A stretch of 64,000 bases of DNA from positions 2,783,501-2,847,500 of the forward strand of contig NZ_CP009048.1 in the NCBI RefSeq assembly GCF_000746525.1, given 5' to 3'. How positions within the stretch are numbered: the first letter of the stretch is position 1; each line of letters begins with the position of its first letter. The translations under genes were made by a program, and so were the position numbers. The notes beneath the pieces are model-generated. The model ran no database searches and had not been told where the DNA came from. It was given only the letters and a program-made list of their open reading frames with translations. Below are positions 24,864 through 33,075 of the stretch, in pieces. This DNA is from Pseudomonas alkylphenolica. Its GTDB lineage: Bacteria > Pseudomonadota > Gammaproteobacteria > Pseudomonadales > Pseudomonadaceae.

Positions 24864-25038
24864 ATTCTGTTGAAAAAGTCGGCCCGATCAAACTTTCCGA
24901 ATATTGACCGATGAAAACGTCATTACTGCATGCTGCCACATGAAATCTGAGCCAGGTAGCCTCTGCCAAAAGAAAGGATTTCAATCTCAAACGCGCACTT
25001 TTCTGCTGCGCACTCCATGGCAGATTTTTCAACATAAT
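24864..25038. repeat. Insertion-element remnant / MITE-like repeat, copy A
   Basis: About 175 bases begin ATTCTGTTGAAAAAGTCGG and end TTTTTCAACATAAT, i.e. roughly inverted ends. The inner sequence (TGCTGCCACATGAAATCTG, ATTTCAATCTCAAACGCGCA) matches copy B at 30427-30603 in the same orientation at about two-thirds identity by eye. No coding frame of note is present. It could be a MITE or the end of a former transposon. Confidence 0.65.
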
Positions 25039-25170
25039 CTGTCGATTGCGGTACTTCGTGGCAGGCGTGTATCGGCTATTAGCATGGACTCCCCCACTCC
25101 AATAGACATTTTCCGGACTCAAAACTAGGCGTTTCACTAATGCCCGGAGGTGGCTCAGGCAAATTGAGAG

Positions 25171-25869
25171 TCACTTAGTCTGACTCACCGGATAAAGACC
25201 GGCAAGCCGCGCTATCACAACACCAACATAAAAGACGCCCGAAAATTCTTCGACCATCACAAGTGAGCGGGCGTGGTTGGTCAATGGGATAACATCACCA
25301 TAACCGGTAGTCGTGAGCGTTGTTAGGCTAAAATAGATCAGTTTGAAGAAAGTGCCGGGCTGTACGAAATCGAGGTGGCCAGGGCCGAATGAGCCAGCGC
25401 TGGATACCTCTACCAAGGCATAGACGAAGGACCAAACGAATGCCAGCAAGATGTAACCCGCAAGCGCGCCATGCAGCTTGTCGGCTGTAATTGGCCCACG
25501 CTTGAGAATATAGCGAAGCACTCCGCTAAACGAGACTGCAAGAGATGCCGCATAAGATATCCCAGCAAGGTAAAGAATCTCGATACTCTCAGTCCACAAG
25601 GCCGTCCATTGAAGGCCAACTCCAAGCAACGCCAGCCCCAGTTTTAGGATGAACCCCCGCCTAGTCTGCCTAGTAGCGAAAGCGCCTACGAGCAGAATGA
25701 TTGAAAACAAAATGCCGAGCAACGTGCGAGCGAATATACCTTCCTCAAGAAAGGGAAACAGGAGGATCAATCCTAGTAAGAGCAGCAATAGATAGGTGCA
25801 GGGCCCTCGCCCTATTACCATCTGACCTAAATCCTCGTCGGATTCGGCTTTATCCTGCGGATTTGTCAT
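25171..25869 (-). CDS. Two-helix-type potassium channel family protein
   Basis: The product is a 232-residue membrane protein with several hydrophobic segments and a C-terminal pore module. The pore helix and selectivity filter read YFSLTTLTTTGYGDVIP (about residue 185), the T-x-G-Y-G-D signature of K+ channels. The last helix is GVFYVGVVIARLAGLY. There is no cytoplasmic RCK domain. A start at 25869 is reasonable (MTNPQDKAESDEDLG). The last codons and about 40 bases beyond are duplicated in reverse orientation at 37761-37842. Confidence 0.86.
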   Translation of the reverse strand: MTNPQDKAESDEDLGQMVIGRGPCTYLLLLLLGLILLFPFLEEGIFARTLLGILFSIILLVGAFATRQTRRGFILKLGLALLGVGLQWTALWTESIEILYLAGISYAASLAVSFSGVLRYILKRGPITADKLHGALAGYILLAFVWSFVYALVEVSSAGSFGPGHLDFVQPGTFFKLIYFSLTTLTTTGYGDVIPLTNHARSLVMVEEFSGVFYVGVVIARLAGLYPVSQTK

Positions 25870-26397
25870 ACCTGTTTCCCCGTGACTGAAACAACGCTCG
25901 ATACCTGATGTTGCACTGTTGAAATCTGACCAGGCTTTAGAAGAGTCGGCAGTGAAATTCTAGTCGCGAATGGATGTGAGAGGATTCAGTCTGACAGACC
26001 ACTTTGGGTTTTGGACTCAACCGGTGGATGCAACACATTACACGCAGCTTGGTTAAGTCACAGGCGCGCAGCTTGCTGTCGATAGCCAGGTTAAAGAGAG
26101 CCAGATCCCGTGTGTTCTCCGCGAGCTGGAGTCTGACCCGGATGCCCCAGATATCTCTGACTCTTAGTGGGGCTTTCTGTCCGACCGGTGCTTGCGCTCA
26201 CTCTTGTCGGGACCGAATGTCAACAAGCAGGCAACAGCAATTCTCGGGAACTCTGCGCTATTCCTCACTCAGCTCAATCGGGTCGACTGCTCTCACTTCG
26301 GGTGCCCGCTACCAGGCAAGAAATCCTCCGATTGCTACAATCAATCAAGTTTTCTGCGCACGGCCCGCGTGCAACATTAGGCGACTTCCTAGCCGTT
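25870..26397. other. Intergenic stretch without recognisable genes
   Basis: About 530 bases separate the divergently unrelated K+ channel and lytic transglycosylase genes. Overlapping small frames exist on the plus strand but have no start signals, odd composition and no family resemblance. I see no RNA gene or clear repeat. Confidence 0.5.
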
Positions 26398-27945
26398 CTA
26401 CTGAGGCTGGGGTCTGGCCTTTTCCACAGCGCGCTGCTTTGCCTCCTGCGAGCCCATGATCAGCCGATAGGCGATGTAGTACTTGTAGATGTTGTTGACG
26501 TAAGTCACCGTCTCCGCACCAATCCGGTCAGCGGCGACATACTCGACGTTGTGGAACCAGACATTCGGGTCGAGGCCACGTTTGGCGGCTTCCTCGCGTA
26601 GCCGGGCAACCCTGGCCGGACCGGCGTTGTAGGAGGCGAAGGTAAACAGGACCTTATCCAGCTCGGTCATTGGCTCGTCACCGTAGTACCGGTCGATCAT
26701 CGTCCGCATGTACTTTACCCCCGCCTCGATATTCGGCTGGGTACGCCTGATATCACCGACGTTCAGCTCCTTGCCGGTTGCCGGCATGACCTGCATCACT
26801 CCGATGGCGCCCACCGGGCTGCGGACAGACTGGTCAAGCCGCGACTCCTGGTAGCCCTGGGCAGCCATCAGCAGCCAGTCCACGCTGTATTTGTCACCGT
26901 ATCGCTTGAAGAACTGAATCAGCTCGAGGAACTTCTTCCGCTCCGACGTGGATGCCGCGTCCTTGATGTAGTTCGCGTTCTTCAGGTAGCGCACGAAAAT
27001 CATATTGCCTGTCGTGGTCCCTTTCTTGTGACGAGTGACGAAGTCATCGACAGCTGCTTTGAGCTGTGGGCTGTCCTTCCGAATCGCCCAGGCAATTTCG
27101 CCCCCTGTGCGGATGGCAATCCCTTCGTGAACTGTTACCTTGGGGAAGACCTGTTTCCAGAGGTCTGCCTTGTGCTTGTCCATGACGATGAGCGGCAGCA
27201 GTCCGGCATTCAGCATCTCGACTAGATCCTCGTCCTCCAACTCCTCCGGGGCGAGGTTGATCTTCAACAAGGGCCGCTGTTCCGCAGCAAAGCGCTTGTT
27301 GAGTTCGACGAGACTCTCATAGTAGCTGGAAGACTTGCGGACATAGACATCCTGTCCCGCCAGATCGTCGATGCCGGCGACCTGTGGTGAAGCGGGGCCG
27401 GACAGGACCACTTCGCTGACATTGGTGTACGCCGGCGCGGAGAAGTCCACCAACTCCTGCCTGCTAGCAGTGATAGTAAGGTTGGACGCTGCGATATCGC
27501 CCTTGCCGGCAACCAGCGCCGGGAGCAGTTCATCCCGCCGGACCGGGACGAAGACCACATGAACCTTCAGATGCTTCTTGGCTCCCGACTTGGCGGAGGC
27601 CAGTTTCTGGTTCAGTTCCTTCTCGAACAGACCAAACCAGTCGTAGGTTGCGCCGCGCTGCGTGCCCTTGTCGACAAAGTAAAAGGTCTTGCTATAGATC
27701 GTGAGGACGCGAATGATCCGCCGCTCCTTCATCGCCTCTAGATCACCGATCCAAGGTTTCTGGATCTCTCTCGGATCAACGGTGAGCATCTCCGAGGGTA
27801 TTGCCTCTGAGGATTTGATCTCATCAGCAGCTGGGAGAGAGTCGATATACAACGGCCAAAGAACTGCCGCCGCTCCGGCTAGGAACAACCGCAAGTGCGT
27901 CGCACGATGGGGCCAGGGGCGACGTTGCAGCGACAGGCCAACCAT
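26398..27945 (-). CDS. MltF-like lytic murein transglycosylase with substrate-binding domain
   Basis: The product is a 515-residue exported protein. After an N-terminal hydrophobic segment (about residues 18-35) comes a periplasmic solute-binding (SBP type 3) domain at about 75-310: RVLTIYSKTFYF, GKGDIAASNLTIT. From about 345 there is an SLT lytic transglycosylase domain with catalytic Glu in AQGYQESRLDQS, then VGAIGVMQVMP and FASYNAGPARVARLR. This is the MltF architecture; MltF cleaves peptidoglycan to 1,6-anhydro products. ATG at 27945 has GGGAG seven bases upstream; a GTG two codons before is too close to it. It is not next to purL as core mltF is, so this is an extra copy. Confidence 0.9.
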   Translation of the reverse strand: MVGLSLQRRPWPHRATHLRLFLAGAAAVLWPLYIDSLPAADEIKSSEAIPSEMLTVDPREIQKPWIGDLEAMKERRIIRVLTIYSKTFYFVDKGTQRGATYDWFGLFEKELNQKLASAKSGAKKHLKVHVVFVPVRRDELLPALVAGKGDIAASNLTITASRQELVDFSAPAYTNVSEVVLSGPASPQVAGIDDLAGQDVYVRKSSSYYESLVELNKRFAAEQRPLLKINLAPEELEDEDLVEMLNAGLLPLIVMDKHKADLWKQVFPKVTVHEGIAIRTGGEIAWAIRKDSPQLKAAVDDFVTRHKKGTTTGNMIFVRYLKNANYIKDAASTSERKKFLELIQFFKRYGDKYSVDWLLMAAQGYQESRLDQSVRSPVGAIGVMQVMPATGKELNVGDIRRTQPNIEAGVKYMRTMIDRYYGDEPMTELDKVLFTFASYNAGPARVARLREEAAKRGLDPNVWFHNVEYVAADRIGAETVTYVNNIYKYYIAYRLIMGSQEAKQRAVEKARPQPQ

Positions 27946-28272
27946 GCTCACGCTCCCACTGTGTGGTGAACGGCTCCAATACTGCGGAAAGTAATACGTT
28001 GCGCTGAGCCAGGGTGATGCTTGAGGTATGAGGCTATCGGTAGATTCAGAGCATCGTCAGAGTAGGAGCGTTACAGCCAACCAGCGCACCTTCATGCACG
28101 CGGGCTCAACCTCATCCCAATAGACAAGTCTAGGCGCCAGAGTAAAAAGCAGAAAGTCGTTGCTCCATACTCAGGTTTGAGTGGCAGTAAGCGCACGCTG
28201 TCAACCCGTCCTACTCAAGCGAGTGTGAGGTGCCGCTCCCGCTGCGTGCGACATTGCAGTATGTCCGCTAAT
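27946..28272. other. Intergenic stretch, nothing recognised
   Basis: About 325 bases between the transglycosylase start and the IS1182 left end. It must hold the transglycosylase promoter, but no box or repeat stands out. Confidence 0.5.
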
Positions 28273-29532
28273 GGCCCAGAGTGTGTAAAACGCTCTGACC
28301 TCATCGTCTTGGGGCGATGGGCCAAAACCAGCCTTTTTATGCCGACAGCACTTTCAACCGTGAGCGCCGATGGTTTTTATGACCCGTTTCATGTTGTAGG
28401 CGAGCACATTCAAACTCATCTCCGCGCTGACCCCGGCCAGCTTTCGAGTCAGGAAGTGCGTCGCCCCCATCCATTGTTTAAGTGTCCCGAAGGGATGCTC
28501 AACCGTCCGTTTTCGGACTCGCATCTTCTCCGGGGCTTTCCTCAGCCGAAGCTGCATTTCCTCCAATACGGTTTCATGCTCCCAGCGCCGAATTCGTCCT
28601 TCCGTGCTCGGTGTGCATTGCGACTTCAAACCGCAGTCCCGGCACTTCGAACTCCAGTAACGATGCAACTTCTGGCCTTTCTCAACGTAGGAGTAGTGCC
28701 AGATCAGCGCCTCGCCAGCTGGGCAAATGTATTCGTTTTTTGCCGCGTCGTAGATGAAGGAATCGTTATTGCAACGCCCGTCAGCCTTGGCTCCAGAGGT
28801 CATCGATTTGGGCACATGTGACAAGCGAGGATTTGTTCGCTTTTGAAGTAACCTCAGTCAGCCACTACCGACAACGTATCTGACGCCATCGCCTCGCGGG
28901 TCTGCTTGGCCATCGAGCTGAGTTGATCGCGGTCGGAACCGACGTTAGCACCTCGTGAGCAACGATCAAATGGTGCTGAGTATCGACCGCAGTCTGCACG
29001 TTGTAGCCGACGATTCCCGTGCCGCGCGTCATCATGGAGCGGCTGTCTGGATCGGTCAGTGAGACCTGTTTATCCGGCGATTCATTAAGCTGGATTTCGA
29101 TCGCCTGAAGCTCTTTCATTTGAGTTTTGAGCTTGGCGATTTTCTCTTCCAGCAGCACGGCACTGAGCTCGTAAGCTGTTGGTTCTTGCCGATCGGCAGC
29201 ATCGAGTGCCGTCAGGTAACGGTTGATGCTCGATTCTATTTCTTCCATTCGCCGCTTCAGTTTGGCGCTGGTGAAATTGCGCTGGGCTTCTCGCTCCATC
29301 GGCTGGAATGGCACCTTCAAAACCCAAGTTGACCAGGTCGAGTTCGTCGACAAAGACTTCGACTACGCGCACCGGATTGGTATCGCTGACGTAGTCGTCG
29401 AAGCTCTCGGGAAGTAAGGTGCCTTGGCCTCGATGTTCACCTTGGATAAAGCGCTTCATGGGCGATCCCTGCGATGAAACCCTCAGAAATCATAGCAAGT
29501 GTTCGCGAAGGCGTTTTTACACACTCTGAGCC
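28273..29532 (-). mobile_element. IS1182-family element, internally deleted
   Basis: The ends are marked by matching terminal repeats: GGCCCAGAGTGTGTAAAA at 28273 and, on the other strand, GGCTCAGAGTGTGTAAAA ending at 29532 (one mismatch in 18). The length of 1,260 bases is shorter than usual for IS1182 elements (about 1.6-1.9 kb), matching the deletion in its transposase. No clear target duplication was seen in the flanking bases. Confidence 0.82.
28354..29459 (-). pseudogene. IS1182-family transposase, broken
   Basis: Three frames together give a shortened transposase. The N-terminus (MKRFIQGEHRGQGTLLPESFDDY..) runs from 29459 and shifts frame near 29330. The middle (EREAQRNFTSAKLKRRMEEIESS...SRSMMTRGTGIVGYNVQTAVD, containing a DDE-region segment) ends near 28870. 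The C-terminus (CRDCGLKSQC, RKRTVEHPFGTLKQWMG, LAYNMKR) lies at 28354-28824. Compared with family members the segment from the N-terminal domain to the first catalytic Asp is missing, and the rest is frameshifted. It is not expected to be active. Confidence 0.85.
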
Positions 29533-29839
29533 AATAGAAGCCAGTCGCAAGTGTCCAGCAACAAGATTCGAGGGGGCTGTATTTATTTTCATTGGTGTCA
29601 GGATGCCCCACTACAATGCATAAAAACGTTTGCTCACTGTTGAAAGTCTCCTAGACTGCTCTACGCTCCACTACAGGACGTCCGGACCAACTCGCAGGCT
29701 TGGCCTGACGTTGGTGCCCTGTTGTCAGTAATACTCAGCCCCAAGACTGTACTGAGACCCTCAGCTGATAACAGGGATGCGCCCCACCTTTTTACCGCGA
29801 ATTATGTCAAATGGAGAAGTGCAAATATTCGGCCTATAG
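29533..29839. other. Intergenic stretch, nothing recognised
   Basis: About 305 bases between the IS1182 end and the DUF2721 gene. No coding, RNA or repeat feature could be supported. Confidence 0.5.
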
Positions 29840-30286
29840 GTGGTCCCTAAATTGAACGAATTCATTCCTGACGCTGTGCGGTTGTCGCAAATCTTTTCAC
29901 AAGCAACAGCCCCGACGTTTTTCCTCGGTGCAATAGCTGCGTTCGTTTCGTTAATGACTTCGAGGTTATCAGTTGTCATCGACCGTACACGGGTACTCAA
30001 TGCGATCCCCGAAGACGACCAGAGGCGTGCGCACCTCAGGGCCGATCTGGAGCGATTGAGGCGGCGGGCTGAATTATTAAACGCTGGTATCCTGTCCTCT
30101 TTGCGCGGTGGACTTTGCGCCACCCTGCTGCTCGCTGTCATCTTTTTAACTGAGTTCATGGGCTTCAAGTACGCCTATGGTGCCGGCCTTCTTTTTGTAG
30201 TTGCCACATTCTTCCTCGGTGTGGGTCTGCTTCGCTTCGCCCAAGAAGCTAAAATCAGTGTCAGTGCGGCGGATGAACACCTTTGA
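29840..30286 (+). CDS. DUF2721 family membrane protein
   Basis: The product has about 145 residues and the DUF2721 layout: an N-terminal hydrophobic segment (TAPTFFLGAIAAFVSLMTSRLSVVIDRTR), a polar helix rich in Arg (LRADLERLRRRAELL), then two hydrophobic helices (CATLLLAVIFLTEF and YGAGLLFVVATFFLGVGL). The function of the family is unknown. The start is uncertain: GTG at 29840 opens the frame, but TTG at 29852 (LNEFIPDAV) has AGGTGG at better spacing. Confidence 0.75.
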   Translation: MVPKLNEFIPDAVRLSQIFSQATAPTFFLGAIAAFVSLMTSRLSVVIDRTRVLNAIPEDDQRRAHLRADLERLRRRAELLNAGILSSLRGGLCATLLLAVIFLTEFMGFKYAYGAGLLFVVATFFLGVGLLRFAQEAKISVSAADEHL

Positions 30287-30426
30287 CTGATTCAAATTCT
30301 TGGTGCTAAGTCCGGAGCCCCCGAGGCACTGCCCCCAGACGCGATGAATTTCCCCTGACTTCGGGGGCACCGCTGATAGTCCGCTATAGGTTCATTTCAA
30401 CCCTTCGCGACAGACTGCAATCGGCC

Positions 30427-30603
30427 GATTGTGACGAAAAAGTCGGCCGGTCCTGGCTAGGAATGCATTGAACGGTGAAAGCATTTTTTTTGCACGCGGC
30501 TACATCAAATCTGGTCCTGAATCTTCTGCGCAAGTCTCCGACTTTAATCTCAAGCGCGTACTTTTCAGCCATGACAACCGAAGTCGACTTTTTCAACAGA
30601 ATT
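30427..30603. repeat. Insertion-element remnant / MITE-like repeat, copy B
   Basis: About 177 bases related to copy A at 24864-25038. The right end, read on the opposite strand, is ATTCTGTTGAAAAAGTCGAC, nearly identical to the left end of copy A. The left end GACGAAAAAGTCGGCC is a worn version. It shares the AATCTCAAGCGCGTACTTTTC block with copy A. The minus-strand frame inside it is not a credible gene. Confidence 0.65.
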
Positions 30604-30606
30604 GGC

Positions 30607-30945
30607 TCAATGTGGAGTCTCCCTGGTCATTGCTCGAATCAAAAGTACCGTCATCACTCCGTGCAGGATGACCACGGGCCACAAGAGAACCCCACTCGAA
30701 TTGCCCGAGATGCCAACGTAGGTGAGATACACCGTCACGGCTGCGTTATAGATCAACATGCCGAACAAGGGTGAGCCGGGCCAGCAGGCGACGGCCAATG
30801 CGATGAGGGCGATACCGGCAATGCGGACGATGACGCCCGTTAGTTCGATGCCCAGCAAAAGTTGCCCTACCAGCGACGGGACAAGTATCAGCGCCACGCC
30901 AGTAGCTGCCTCGATGATCGCGGTGAAAACAAGCAGTCCTTTCAT
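30607..30945 (-). CDS. Small four-helix membrane protein
   Basis: The product is a 112-residue hydrophobic protein (MKGLLVFTAIIEAATGVALILVP...) with about four membrane segments and almost no soluble part. It resembles small DoxX-like or unassigned inner-membrane proteins, but I cannot assign a family. The start at 30945 removes 12 residues that would precede the first membrane helix. It stands alone between repeat copy B and the next cluster. Confidence 0.65.
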   Translation of the reverse strand: MKGLLVFTAIIEAATGVALILVPSLVGQLLLGIELTGVIVRIAGIALIALAVACWPGSPLFGMLIYNAAVTVYLTYVGISGNSSGVLLWPVVILHGVMTVLLIRAMTRETPH

Positions 30946-31129
30946 CACATGGGCGCTCCGTCCCGGGCTGTATAGGTGCAAGACTGGACGGCCTTGGGAA
31001 AGTGGTTAATCCGATTGCGACTAAGCCTTAGTGCTTATCGTGATTAGCCTTGGTGGAAAGTTCCGGTACAGCAGCAATACTCCACTCTGCTGCGAAATCT
31101 TCTCGCAGTATAACGTGGGGCAATAAGTC

Positions 31130-32038
31130 ATGAGCTTAAGCGTCTGCGAAGCGAAAGAATCTCGCCTTTCGTTAATCAAGCGATGCCTTCGCCAGCCGTT
31201 ACTACACTTTTTAGTTGCCGGTTTTGCACTCTTCGTACTGTACGGTGGTTTGCACCGTTCAACGGTCAATCAAGATCCGCAACGCGTCGAAATTACCCCT
31301 GAAGTTGTTCAGCGGATCGCGATTTCCTGGCTGGCACGATGGCAACGCCCCGCCTCGGAGCAACAGTTGCAGGCCCTGATTGATGACTATGTGAAAGAGG
31401 AAATCCTCTATCGCGAAGCACTGAAACTTGGCCTGGATAAAGACGACACCATCATTCGCCGCCGACTGGCGCAAAAAATGGATTTCCTCGCCGAGGATGT
31501 CGCCTCACTTCGCGAACCGGCGCCCGGCGTACTTGAGGCTTGGTACAACCAGCATCAGGACCAATATTCCCCACCGCCACTTGCGACCTTCCGTCATTTG
31601 TTCTTCGCTATGGACAAACGCGGCTCGGATGCACAAGTGCAGGCTCAGGCTGCATTAAGTGGCCTGACAGACAAAAACAGTGGTGAAGGCGATGCCTTCA
31701 TGTTTAAAAGCGCCTACACCGAACAATCCCAGGATCAAGTGGCGCGGGTCTTTGGTTCAAAGTTTGCCCTTTCATTGTTCCAGCAAACGCCGGGTAGTTG
31801 GGTGGGGCCTGTGGAGTCCGGTTTTGGCTGGCATCTGGTGTGGATCGATACGCTGGCCAAGCTACCGGCACCGGCTTTCGAAACCGTGGCCCAGCAGGTC
31901 AAGTCCGATTGGTTGTCCGAGCAACGCAGCGAATCGAAACGCACGAATTTCGATGCACTCAAAGCTCGCTATGAAGTCGTGGTAATGATGCCGGCTTCCG
32001 GCAGTGGCATTGCCGCCATACCAACGGAGCGGCCGTGA
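31130..32038 (+). CDS. Membrane-anchored parvulin-type peptidyl-prolyl isomerase
   Basis: The product is a 302-residue protein with one N-terminal membrane anchor (about residues 23-42). A SurA-like helical segment follows (LIDDYVKEEILYREALKLGLDKDD), then a PpiC/parvulin domain in the second half (FRHLFFA, TPGSWVGPVESGFGWHLV). It should fold exported proteins in the periplasm. The stop overlaps the ATG of the HupE gene (start 32035), so the two are coupled. As first gene of a cluster with an outer-membrane porin and a lipoprotein, it may be a dedicated chaperone for them (inference). Confidence 0.85.
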   Translation: MSLSVCEAKESRLSLIKRCLRQPLLHFLVAGFALFVLYGGLHRSTVNQDPQRVEITPEVVQRIAISWLARWQRPASEQQLQALIDDYVKEEILYREALKLGLDKDDTIIRRRLAQKMDFLAEDVASLREPAPGVLEAWYNQHQDQYSPPPLATFRHLFFAMDKRGSDAQVQAQAALSGLTDKNSGEGDAFMFKSAYTEQSQDQVARVFGSKFALSLFQQTPGSWVGPVESGFGWHLVWIDTLAKLPAPAFETVAQQVKSDWLSEQRSESKRTNFDALKARYEVVVMMPASGSGIAAIPTERP

Positions 32039-33036
32039 TGAGGCGCAGGGTCTGGCTATTGTTGCTGCTCGGGTTCATGGGGCTGAGCGCCATGGCCCAT
32101 GAGTCGCGTCCCGCGTACCTGGAACTAAACGAAACGACTGCCGGGCGCTATGACGTACTGTGGCGCACGCCGGTGCTGTCAGGCATGCGATTGCCGATTG
32201 CGCTGCGGTTTGCCGAAGGTGTGCGCACTGTCGTTGACCCGGTGGAAAGCCAACTGAACGACTCACTGATCGAGCGCCGAGTCATTGATGCCGGTCCCGC
32301 CGGTCTGGTCAGGCAGCGCATCGAGTTTGTCGGCCTGCAAGCGAGCATCACCGATGTGCTGGTGCGTGTCTCGCGCCTCGACGGCAGCCTGACCACCACC
32401 CTCGTCCACCCTGCGCAACCCTGGATAGAAATCGCTGCCACGCCGGGAATGTTCTCGGTGGCTGGTGCGTTTCTGGTCCATGGCATCCAGCACATCCTGG
32501 GGGGCTTCGATCACTTGCTGTTCATCTTCGGTCTCCTGCTGCTGGTGGGTAATGGCTGGATGCTGGTGAAGACCATCACCGCGTTCACCCTCGCCCACTC
32601 CATCACCCTGGCGCTCGCAGCATTGGGGGCGGTGCGGCTTCCCGGCCCGCCTGTGGAGGCGACTATTGCGCTGAGCATTCTGTTGCTAGCGATGGAAATC
32701 GCCCGCAAGAACCGTGATGAAACCAGTTTCACCCTCCAGTGGCCATGGGTGGTGGCGTTCTGCTTTGGCTTGTTGCATGGCTTCGGTTTTGCCGGTGCGC
32801 TGGCGGAAATCGGTTTGCCGCAGCGCGACCTGCCGCTGGCGCTGCTCACCTTCAATGTCGGCGTCGAGATCGGCCAACTGATGTTCGTTGCCGTCGTGTT
32901 GAGCCTGCGCGCATTGTTGCTGCGTTGTCGACTGCCATGGCCCGCAGTCCTGTATGCCCGACCGATTGCTTCTTACGGGTTGGGTACGCTGGCTGCTTTC
33001 TGGTTTTTCGAGAGAGTCTCGAGTTTCTTGTCCTAA
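32035..33036 (+). CDS. HupE/UreJ family membrane protein
   Basis: The product is a 333-residue protein with a signal peptide (about residues 1-22), an extracytoplasmic N-terminal domain to about 145, and then six or seven membrane segments. The HupE/UreJ core is visible: HGIQHILGGFDHLLFIFGLLLL, TAFTLAHSITLALA and FGLLHGFGFAGALAEIGL, with His and Asp residues placed as in nickel-permease-like members. Some relatives carry nickel or cobalt, but no nickel enzyme genes are nearby and the large N-terminal domain sets this type apart. The ATG overlaps the stop of the isomerase gene. Confidence 0.83.
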   Translation: MMRRRVWLLLLLGFMGLSAMAHESRPAYLELNETTAGRYDVLWRTPVLSGMRLPIALRFAEGVRTVVDPVESQLNDSLIERRVIDAGPAGLVRQRIEFVGLQASITDVLVRVSRLDGSLTTTLVHPAQPWIEIAATPGMFSVAGAFLVHGIQHILGGFDHLLFIFGLLLLVGNGWMLVKTITAFTLAHSITLALAALGAVRLPGPPVEATIALSILLLAMEIARKNRDETSFTLQWPWVVAFCFGLLHGFGFAGALAEIGLPQRDLPLALLTFNVGVEIGQLMFVAVVLSLRALLLRCRLPWPAVLYARPIASYGLGTLAAFWFFERVSSFLS

Positions 33037-33075
33037 GTTGCACCCTGTCATTGCCGTATTCCGGAGACGTGGAAT

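Noticed and set aside
26004..26601. Overlapping plus-strand frames after the K+ channel
   Set aside because: No start signals, unusual residue make-up and partial overlap with the transglycosylase gene; treated as non-coding.
28177..28821. A 214-codon plus-strand frame over the IS1182 element
   Set aside because: It is opposite the conserved C-terminal transposase frame and crosses the element's terminal repeat.
30317..30367. GCCCCCGA...TCGGGGGC inverted repeat after the DUF2721 gene as a terminator
   Set aside because: The arms are 35 bases apart with no T-tract, so it is not a convincing terminator.
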